A stretch of 64,000 nt of DNA from Pomphorhynchus laevis (Eukaryota; Acanthocephala; Palaeacanthocephala; Echinorhynchida; Pomphorhynchidae), in assembly GCA_012934845.2 (NCBI GenBank), contig WNNJ02002496.1, forward strand, positions 62,001 through 126,000. The letters are read 5' to 3'. Positions within the stretch are counted from its first letter, which is position 1; each line of letters starts with the position of its first letter. The translations under genes and the position numbers were made by a program. The notes beneath the pieces are model-generated. The model searched no databases and was not told where the DNA came from. It saw only the letters and a program-made list of their open reading frames with translations. Shown here piece by piece: positions 56,461-64,000 of this stretch.

Positions 56461-56789
56461 GGAATTCTGATTAACGTTTTCGATTTACAGATCTTAATCA
56501 GATTTTAAAATAATGAAGAACAAATTTAATACATGAAAGTTATTGATTGAATATCAACCATATAAACTATACCTGTAAGGATAATGTTGTGCATAACCAA
56601 AAGAGTAAACTATTTAATAAGTTATTGAATAACTTATTAAATATCACATTTTTAAAGTTAAAAAATTAAACTTAAAAAATTAATTTTTGCTATTTTTAAA
56701 GTTTACCGTTAAACTTTGCAGTATACCATAACTGTGTAAAAACTAAATCTAAACTATATAAATAGATGAAATATATTTATATATGAAAT

Positions 56790-57930
56790 AATTTTTATTC
56801 AATTAGTGAACAAATTTATCCAGGTAGACTCATTCTTAATAAAACCAATATTAATGATAAAGAAGGTGTATATCTAAAAATGAACATCAAAATAACATCA
56901 ACTAAAACTACTATTAATTTATATCGCAAAGATGACATATTTAAATTTACAAGAAACATATTTTTGCATGAGCATTCATGCATACCATATAATATAAAAT
57001 ATAATACATTAAATAATGAAATTTTAAGAATTGCAACAATATGTAACGATATTGGCTTTCTTCAAAATACTTTAAATATTTTACATACGGCACCGAAATT
57101 CGACAAAAAAGATGTACAAAATTAATTTAAGTCTTACAATTTTTTTCAATAAGTTATAGCACTTCTAGTCAAATATCTATATTCTTAACAAATCCAATAT
57201 TAATGATAAAGAAGGTGTATATCTAGATATGAACATTAAATTAACAATAACTAAAACTACTATTAATTTATATCGTAAAGGTGGCATATTTAAATTTACA
57301 AGAAACATATTTTTGCATGAGTATTCATGCATTCCATGTTACATAAAATACAATACATTAAATAATGATATTTTAAGAATTGCAACAATATGTAATGATA
57401 TTGGCTTTCTTCAAAATCATTTAAATAATTTAATAGATACATATTTTAAACTAGGTTACTATAAAAATAACATCAAGCAGAAAATAGTAAAATATATAAA
57501 TCAACACAATAATATAAAGAATAAATTTAAACTCTTAAGTGGCAAATTTTTATGGATGGATAATAAATAATATACTTTGTATTAGAATAAGATACTAGAT
57601 AGTTATTTCAGAGGAAATACATCATTAGCATGTATTTGGCCCCGCTGCTATGTTGGGTAGAGGAGTTAGGGGCCGAAACCTGATAGCATAGCAGTTCCTC
57701 CTGATGACCTCTAATTCTTATTCTGATACAACGTCTGTTATTTATTAGTCAATTCATAAAAATTGACTTTTATTTTAAATTTCAATTTTTTTATTTTAAC
57801 TTGATTTAAATTATAAAAAATCTTATAACAATTATTAATTTTATTATTTAATTATTAAATTTTGATTTAGCATTATTATGTTTTGTTTATTTTATAATTA
57901 TATTAAATACGTAGACTCAGTTATCTGATT
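56790..57930 (+). mobile_element. Naiad-like thumb domain, two partial copies, plus 3' flank
   Basis: 56880-57125 and 57229-57570 both encode TTINLYRK, IFKFTRNIFLHE, LRIATICNDIGFLQN, matching 15739-16014 (-). The second copy ends GYYKNNIKQKIVKY and a stop, then the pseudoknot-bearing 3' flank. This confirms that the flank belongs to the Naiad-like element. Confidence 0.8.
57645..57740 (+). ncRNA. Naiad 3'-flank pseudoknot motif
   Basis: CTGCTATG (57645-57652) pairs with CATAGCAG (57687-57694) across GGGGCCGAAACC. Arm B is weak here, but GGCCCC (57638-57643) pairs perfectly with GGGGCC (57669-57674). Confidence 0.5.
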
Positions 57931-58699
57931 TAATTAGTTGTTTATAAGCTCTTAATCGCAGTCCGGCATTAAAATCTTAATTACATTATAATATTATATT
58001 ATTAATAGGTTTATTATCTATCAATCGGTTCATAAAAATTCCAAATTTATATCCTGTCTTTAAGATATTTAATTGTTATAAGTCTAACAAATATAATGAA
58101 ATTAAATTAAATTAAATAAGGTGAATAGACATAATTAGCATTATTATGTTTTGTTTATTTTATAATTATATTAAATACGTAGACTCAGTTAACTGATTTA
58201 ATTGTGCTTTGGTGATTAAATATTCGCCAAGAAGTGCGAAGTTTAGCATTAAATCAACGAATATATTGCGGACTAAGATTGATTTTAAACCAGTCTTGTA
58301 ATTAAATGTTAACGATTATTATTTCTTTATTGTGCTAATTGAGTAAATTACTTAACAGATGTGCTGATCATTAGCGATCATTTACATTTATTATTTTAAT
58401 AAGTAAATAAAATATTATTTAAATTTATGTATATATTAAAAAATCGCACGTGTTTGACTTACATTGGTATAGTCGCTATCTATTTAAATGCCTGCATTAT
58501 TTTTACTTGAAAAATTACCAAAAAACGTGCTTGCAATTATCTTAAGCTAGCTTTTTTTTACTACATTCTTAGTTTAAAAATCTTAAAAAGAATGACAGGT
58601 TATTTTGACATTTTGCAACTTGTTATTTGAATGAAGAATACTGTGAATACGTAAAATTTAATTTATCGATAAAATATTATTCCTTTTCAATTATACTTA
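57931..58699. other. Intergenic AT-rich region upstream of the PLC-like gene
   Basis: Contains one more copy of the AACTGATTTAATT/ACGTAGACTCAGTTA phrase (58170-58205). No clear core promoter can be assigned. Confidence 0.5.
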
Positions 58700-59908
58700 A
58701 TGAGTATAATGTATATGTTAATTGTAAATGCAAATATAATTATTTGCTCTAATACAGTATTGACCTCGGTTTCGCTTAATATTTATGCCAACTTTAGCAA
58801 AGTTGAACGCTTCTGGAAAATTTCAGGTATTGAAGAATGTGAAGGAACCATGAATGTTTCACACGATTGTTTTCAAATTGGTAGTGAAGGTCTAAATTAT
58901 TGTATGTGTGAAAGACTAACAGTTGAATGTCGATCAGTACCAAATTTCACACGGAAAGGACTATGGCGCAATATGTTAAGAAATAATCGAATTAATGAAT
59001 CTGCAATCAAATTTGCCGATGTTTTCTGGATAGGTGCTCATAATGCAGGCAGCGACAAACTTAAATTTATCCTAGATCAATATGACAAGTTTAGTGTGGG
59101 TAAATTTGGCAATTCACAGTGTAAAATAGCCGCCTTCTTTTCTTCGTTAGAGATTGGCCGAAATTTGGCTCGGTACGTTTCAAAATGTCAACTATATGAT
59201 ATGTTGGATCTGTTAGAAATGGGTGTGCGCTTTTTCGATATTGACGTTTGTATCGACATCAATAATGAAATAAGAATATGTCATTGTTTGCTAGGACGGC
59301 GGTTACCATTGGTTTTTAAACAGATTAAAGATTGGCTAACACTTAATTTAGATGAAATAATAATATTTCGTTTTGCGGACGGGATTGGTAATGACATAGT
59401 CTATCTAAAGTTGTTAAACGAACTTCATAATCATTTGGGAATGTTCCTTATACCGCAAAGTCGATGGGATGAATCATTACATCTTCTTCAATCAAATGAT
59501 CAACGTCTTCTTGTAATCGTACGTCGAAAAGTAATTAATTCGAGTTATGAACATATCGAATCTACCCTAACGAGAGGTAAATACTCTGAATTCCATGAAG
59601 TTGAAGATGTAATTAACGATCAGCTAATTAAGTCAAACGACTATAGCAGCTCAACATTAAACATTTTACATGCTTACAAAATGTCAAGTTTGAAGGATAT
59701 TCTTAAATTTGCCATATTTGGTGAGCCATCATCTAACGAGCAATTATCAATTAACCACAGGTTTTTTGAACAAATACAAGTATCAAGGTGGAATTTCGCA
59801 TTGTCTAAAGTAAATGTTATTATGTTGGATAATATAGATCGAGATCTAGTGAAAAAATTAAGGCATTATGTAATTAATAAACCGATAAATTCAAATAAAT
59901 GTTTATAA
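58700..59908 (+). CDS. PLC-like phosphodiesterase (PI-PLC X-domain type), probably secreted
   Basis: 402 residues without introns; the best host-gene candidate here. A hydrophobic N-terminus (residues 1-30) may be a signal peptide, followed by a cysteine-rich stretch (C47, C57, C68, C70, C77). From about 105 the PLC X-like barrel starts: WIGAHNAGS with His114 and Asn115 as in the first catalytic His motif, MGVRFFDIDV (174-183), then IRICHC with His195 as the second catalytic His, and LDEIIIFRF. Such enzymes cleave phosphodiester head groups by acid-base chemistry; the substrate cannot be told. No Y or C2 domain, so it is not a classical PLC. A polyadenylation signal AATAAA lies at 59934-59939. 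The first Met could be replaced by those at residues 4 or 6. Confidence 0.75.
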   Translation: MSIMYMLIVNANIIICSNTVLTSVSLNIYANFSKVERFWKISGIEECEGTMNVSHDCFQIGSEGLNYCMCERLTVECRSVPNFTRKGLWRNMLRNNRINESAIKFADVFWIGAHNAGSDKLKFILDQYDKFSVGKFGNSQCKIAAFFSSLEIGRNLARYVSKCQLYDMLDLLEMGVRFFDIDVCIDINNEIRICHCLLGRRLPLVFKQIKDWLTLNLDEIIIFRFADGIGNDIVYLKLLNELHNHLGMFLIPQSRWDESLHLLQSNDQRLLVIVRRKVINSSYEHIESTLTRGKYSEFHEVEDVINDQLIKSNDYSSSTLNILHAYKMSSLKDILKFAIFGEPSSNEQLSINHRFFEQIQVSRWNFALSKVNVIMLDNIDRDLVKKLRHYVINKPINSNKCL

Positions 59909-59933
59909 TAAAGTTAAAACAGACTTTGTTTCC

Positions 59934-59939
59934 AATAAA
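59934..59939 (+). terminator. Polyadenylation signal AATAAA
   Basis: 26 bases after the stop codon of the PLC-like gene. Confidence 0.5.
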
Positions 59940-60740
59940 GCCGTCACTTTAGCAATTCATTTGATCCAATGAATTTGTTTAATTCATCTAAATTCTCTTT
60001 AGGTGTTTAAAAATTTACTGCAAATTTGCAACGATATTTTTACAATCCTAGAGCATATTCGTCTTTACGTCTAGAATGTCTGCATTCTTCTTCTTTTTCT
60101 TCAGCGTTTGTTCCGCTTCGTTACGGAGTCCGCTTTTTCCACTGTCACGCCAATGGGCCTTATTGATGGTTGATGTTCGTTTGCGCGAAGAACGCGGCCT
60201 TACCACCGTAGTCGCCTATTCGCGAAATTTAAGACACCATTTCGTTCTGTTGATGCGACAGTTTTGTTTTACGACTGGATTGTCACAAAGTCTATCGCCA
60301 ACCCTCCTCCTTTCTCAGCACGGGCTTGGGACCGGCCATGGCGGAGTTGAATGTGTCTGCATTAGATTTTTAAATCAGATTTTTTGTTTTAAATAAAGTC
60401 TCACTCTAACAATTTCATTTGTTCAGTGTTCATTATATTTAGGGGGTTAATTTAAATAAAACATTGCCTATATGTTTATATACTGATAGTGCACAGCAGT
60501 TGTGTCTGCAAATTTTTATTTAGTGAAAGTTTCAAATTCTTTAATTTTTAATGAATCATTTTCCTTTTGTATTCGTTTCAATATATTATAAAGTTTAACT
60601 TGTTTTTCACGCCATTATTTATTATACTTGTTTACAAGTGTTGATTACTATAAAAAATCAGTCTAACATATTGAAACTATAAATAATATATTTAATAATA
60701 TTTAATATATAATGTACTATAACGTGTACAGTAAATAAAC
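59940..60740. other. AT-rich region, no gene called
   Basis: One 106-codon frame (60076-60396) begins with a Phe run and shows no family resemblance. I do not call it a gene. Confidence 0.5.
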
Positions 60741-61680
60741 TTGCCTTTGCGAATTTCGTTCAGAGGTTTACTAAGAATGTAATCCTGTCGAAGTTGTGTA
60801 ACTACAGGGCCACACTGATAGACCACCTTGTAGTGATAAGTATACTAGGGTCGAAACGCCACATTAAGAGTTAGGCGTCTGTGGTATGCGCATTCCGGGC
60901 TTCCCGACGAAGCTTGTAAAAAGCATGCAGATTTAGATTTTCCTGTTTATGTTGTCAATAAAAGTGGTTGCATAATTCTTTCAGATTAAAAACTTAATTA
61001 GCGACAAAACACGTGCTGTCTTGTGAAGCCACTGCTTACACAAACCGTACCAGATGTAAGGCTTATCATTGGTATAGGAGCGTGCCAGACAGAAGGCTAG
61101 TAATTAGGTTGAAGAGCGTGCGCTTAGCTACTTCCTTTCAGAGGTTCACTGAGGATCAAGTACCGTCGAAGTTATGTAGCTACCGGTCCACACTAATTAT
61201 ACCACCCTGTAGTGATGAGTAGAGTATGGTCGAAACGCCACATTGAGATCTAGACGTATGTAGTAGGCAAGTTGATATCAGCCTGTAGCAATTCGTAGAC
61301 AAAGGTCGAAACGCCTAATTGAGAGCTAGGGGTCTGTGGTAGGCAAGTTGAGATCAGCCCGGAGCAATTCGTAGACAAAGGTCGAAACGACCAATTGAGG
61401 ATATGAGTCTGTGGTAGGCGCATTCCGGGTTAAGCTTCCCGTCAAAGCTTGCCAAAAAGCATACAGATTTAGATTTTCCTGTTTGTGTTGTAAATAAAAG
61501 TTGTAACATTATTCTTTCAGATTAAAAACTTAATGAGCGACATAACACGTGCTGTCCTGTGAAGCCACAGCTTACGCAAGCCGCACAAGATGTAAGCCTG
61601 GTCACCGGTATAGGAGCGTCCGCTTATTGAATTCCTTTCAAAGGTTTACATAATTTCAGAGGTGTTTCTGTTTGTGTCAA
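60740..61680 (+). repeat. Hammerhead-like repeat family, partial tandem units
   Basis: A block with CGCATTCCGGG, AAGCATRCAGATTTAGATTT and ACACGTGCTGTC appears at 60895-61080 and 61424-61620; smaller units with GGTCGAAACG and CTGTGGTAGGC repeat at 60850, 61232, 61308 and 61380. No protein. Resembles a decayed retrozyme or SINE array. Confidence 0.6.
60810..60884 (+). ncRNA. Hammerhead-like ribozyme, core variant
   Basis: Helix I CCACA (60810-60814) / TGTGG (60880-60884); core CTGATAGA with one extra A; GACC/GGTC helix II; GAAA 60853-60856; helix III ACGCC/GGCGT; GTC 60877-60879. A diverged copy near 61185-61260 keeps CCACA and GAAACGCC but has lost the core. Confidence 0.5.
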
Positions 61681-61689
61681 TTAAAAAGT

Positions 61690-62055
61690 TGAATCGAAAT
61701 TCTTTCTGATTATTACTGAATATTACTAAATTAATATTCAGTCTTTACTAATTTTACTAAAGTAAAATTAATTATTTTGTATCTATTGAATAGATAATAT
61801 CAGTATTGAATATCAAATCTAATTCATCTATTAAATCAATTATATTGAGAATAAAATCAATTATCTGGAACTGACTGAAGAAAATGACTTAGGAAATTAT
61901 TTAATTAATTAAACAAATATTTCTTAGTTATACAACTATGGCATTCGTGTCTCTACATATTTTAAATTAAAAAATAATAATTATAAAAATAAAAAAAATA
62001 ATAAAGATAATTATAAAAATTAATAGAATAATCACATGATTCGAATGATAGTCAG
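61690..62055. other. AT-rich stretch, no gene
   Basis: Low-complexity A/T runs; nothing supported. Confidence 0.6.
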
Positions 62056-62067
62056 ATGAAATAAAAA

Positions 62068-62135
62068 GGACAGAAATGTTGGTATTGGATCAGCAGCTAA
62101 TGAGGTCCACCAATACTGAATTGTAGGGTACTGCT
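62068..62135 (+). ncRNA. Rearranged hammerhead-like motif, diverged copy of 32.7-kb family
   Basis: GGAC (62068-62071), AGAAA, GGTATTGG (62081-62088), loop CAGCAG-CTAATGA-GGTCC, CCAATACT (62110-62117), GTA, CTGCT (62131-62135). Helices II and III pair with bases different from those at 32.7 kb. One core change (CTAATGA). Confidence 0.55.
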
Positions 62136-62269
62136 ATTAGCTTATATCAGGATTTATGAGTGAAGATTAATATTTATAATAATATAATATAAATGGATTA
62201 TGGAGTATTATACTGTCTTCGGATAGCTATGACTTCTCTGTATAAACAAATTATGATTTGTGTTCGTGT

Positions 62270-63090
62270 TTTAGGTAGGAAGTCTGAATCATTTCCAGTA
62301 GGCGTTGAGCTTCGTCAGGGTTGTCCTTTGTCTCTACTTTTGTTCCTTGTTTAGATGGACAAAATTACGAGGCGGGATGCTTTGACAAATGTCGGTATTC
62401 AGTTCGGTTCCATCATGATACCATATCTGCCTTTTGCAAATGACGTTATCTTATTGGATTTTTGTCCTGAGAACTTACAATGCCTACTAGATCGATTTAC
62501 GATGGAATGCAAAGCGGCATTGATGTTAGTTAGTACCTCCAAGACTGACTCTATGTGCTCATTTCGGATTGAGTTGTCAATGCCAATCCGGATTGGGGGA
62601 AATATTCTTCCTGGTGTGGATGAGTTTAAGTATCTTGTGGTGTCGATCTCGAGGAGCGGCAGGAACATCAAGGAGATTGAGAAGCGGATTTGTGCAGCTA
62701 ACGCAATGCGTTCTTTGTACAGGTCTGTCGTGGTGAAGCGGGAGTTGAGTCTTCGGGCGAAGCTTTCGGTTTACCACGCAATCTTCATCCTATCGTAACC
62801 TATGATCATGAGCTTTGGGTTATGACCGAAAGGATAATATCTTGGATATAGGCGATCGAAATGATGTTCCTTCGCGGTGTGGCCAGTCTTAGTCTAATAG
62901 AAAATGTTAGGAATTCGGTTATTCGAGATGGAATAGGAGTAAAGTCGGTGCGACTCTACGTCGAATAAAGTCAGCTGAGGTGGCTAGGACACGTTCTTAG
63001 GATGTCTAGAAATCGCTTTCCTCAGAGGATTTTCCAGGCCGGACTCTCTAGAAAGAGACCTCAAGGTAGACCACGATTTCAGAAATCTAG
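62270..63090 (+). mobile_element. LINE RT C-terminal half
   Basis: FPVGVELRQGCPLSLLLFLV, then 62355-62798: FANDVILLDF in place of the usual FADDVVLL, VSTSKTDSM, DEFKYLVVSISRSGR, YRSVVVKRELSLRAKLSVYH. Further frames give ELWVMTERI, LRWLGHVLRM and GRPRF up to 63090. The catalytic aspartate is lost and frames shift, so it is dead. This belongs to an APE-type LINE group distinct from the CR1-like copies (clade unresolved). Confidence 0.75.
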
Positions 63091-63309
63091 TTTTAATGAC
63101 GGCAAACGCTTGCTCGTACATTTTAGATTAAAAATACAGTATTTAAACAGTTTCAATTATTAAACGTAAAATGCTGGACTGGATCAAAAGTTGCTAGTGA
63201 TACCCAAATTTAAATTGGTTTATTGTAAGATTTAAAGAACTGCATTACTATTCGCATTGTAAACAGATTTGAAATAAGTTTAACTCGAAACAATTTATAA
63301 CCAATAAAT

Positions 63310-63450
63310 TGTTCGCCTGTATCCAAGATATTATCCTTTCGGTCATAACCCAAAGCTCATGACCATAGGTTAATATAGGAATAAAGATTGTGCGTGGTAA
63401 ACCGAAAGCTTCGTCCGAAGACTCAACTCCGGCTTCACCACGATAGACCT
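63310..63450 (-). mobile_element. Inverted fragment of the same LINE
   Basis: Reverse complement matches 62720-62850, including the HELWVMTERI segment. 63451-64000 holds no recognisable feature. Confidence 0.75.
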
Positions 63451-64000
63451 GTACAATGTATAAATTGTTTCAATAAATTGTTTCCTAGTTATAAAAAGTG
63501 TTTTATCAAAACAGTATACGAGTGATGCAATATCTTAATTATTATTTTTTATAAAGAGCTTTATCAATCATGTAAGAGAATATCTTCCAATATCACGTGT
63601 TTCTCAGTTAATGCAGCGTTCTATCCTGCAGATTAATTGATTAGAACTGTAATTAATAAATTCCTCGTATTTATTGCATCAGACGAACTAAGTGTAATCA
63701 TAGGTACAACAAAAAGAGTGGTTTTTTTTATCAAATTACTTATTGTATCTAGAGCGTTTCTGTTCACAAGAAAATCACTAAATGAGAATCAATAAATGCT
63801 GATAAAGCTTCTTTTATTATTTATTCTGTAGCTATTATAGACTTGGAATGCTATTTTCAAAGGCATTAAATTTTTAGATTGATATTTTGCTCCAAGCAAG
63901 CTATACAATTATAGTTCTGTTCCATATTTTCTTGCTCTTCGTGTCAGTGATAATTAATTTGGTACTTACTGCTGAATGCATTAGAGAGATAACATATTAC

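Noticed and set aside
57638-57740. Naiad 3'-flank motif as a hammerhead
   Set aside because: CTGATGA, GAAA and GTC boxes occur, but no helix I partner is found and helix II pairing is limited to one copy; the crossed stems fit all copies better.
60076-60396. 106-residue ORF starting with a Phe run
   Set aside because: No recognisable domain, biased start and no conservation evidence; chance ORF is as likely.

Overview
The window is AT-rich, has no operons or bacterial gene layout, and is dense in retroelements: Penelope-like elements (PLEs), CR1/Jockey-like LINEs, an R2-type (restriction-like endonuclease) retrotransposon, short-LTR Ty3/gypsy elements, and Merlin and hAT relics. That mix fits an invertebrate animal genome; the sequence alone does not fix the phylum. 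Only one probable host gene is seen, an intronless PLC-like phosphodiesterase gene at 58700-59908. Nearly everything else is mobile DNA in nested layers.

Layout. 1-2036: LINE relic (-). 1919-11882: giant inverted repeat, arms 1919-5370 and 8427-11882, around a Penelope fragment with hammerhead ribozymes (5750-8180). 11900-15300: AT-rich repeats. 15300-22860: a Penelope-like element of the permuted (Naiad-like, N-terminal GIY-YIG) type on the minus strand, with a Penelope 3' end and an intact R2-type element (17574-20975, 15-bp target duplication) inserted in it. 23980-31714: hAT relic, Penelope pieces, LINE pieces and an unclassified transposase-like gene. 32363-32858: a 398-bp-period unit with hammerhead boxes and pol III boxes. 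34187-36050 is repeated inverted at 52605-54468; it carries a LINE cut by a short-LTR Ty3 relic (35798-37703). 39060-43986: a Merlin relic split by a young Ty3/gypsy element (39836-43792). 44000-47700: LINE, a second Merlin copy, foldbacks. 48663-49933: Penelope. 50144-52591: two tandem arrays of hammerhead units among (TA)n tracts. 54930-58000: Penelope and Naiad-like pieces. 60740-63450: hammerhead-like repeats and a LINE.

Most interesting signal: self-cleaving RNA motifs. I count seven good type I hammerheads in two tandem arrays (50496-52450) and one good copy plus relatives near 6 kb. Separately, two unrelated repeat families show a rearranged hammerhead: the order is helix II strand-GAAA, helix III strand, then in the apical loop helix I strand-CUGAUGA-helix II strand, then helix III strand-UC-helix I strand. 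This is not one of the three circular permutations of the hammerhead, yet all three helices abut the core boxes and covary between copies. A plausible reading is a reciprocal dimer, each hairpin loop supplying the catalytic strand to the base of another. A second recurrent RNA signal is a covarying pseudoknot in the 3' flank of Naiad-like copies.
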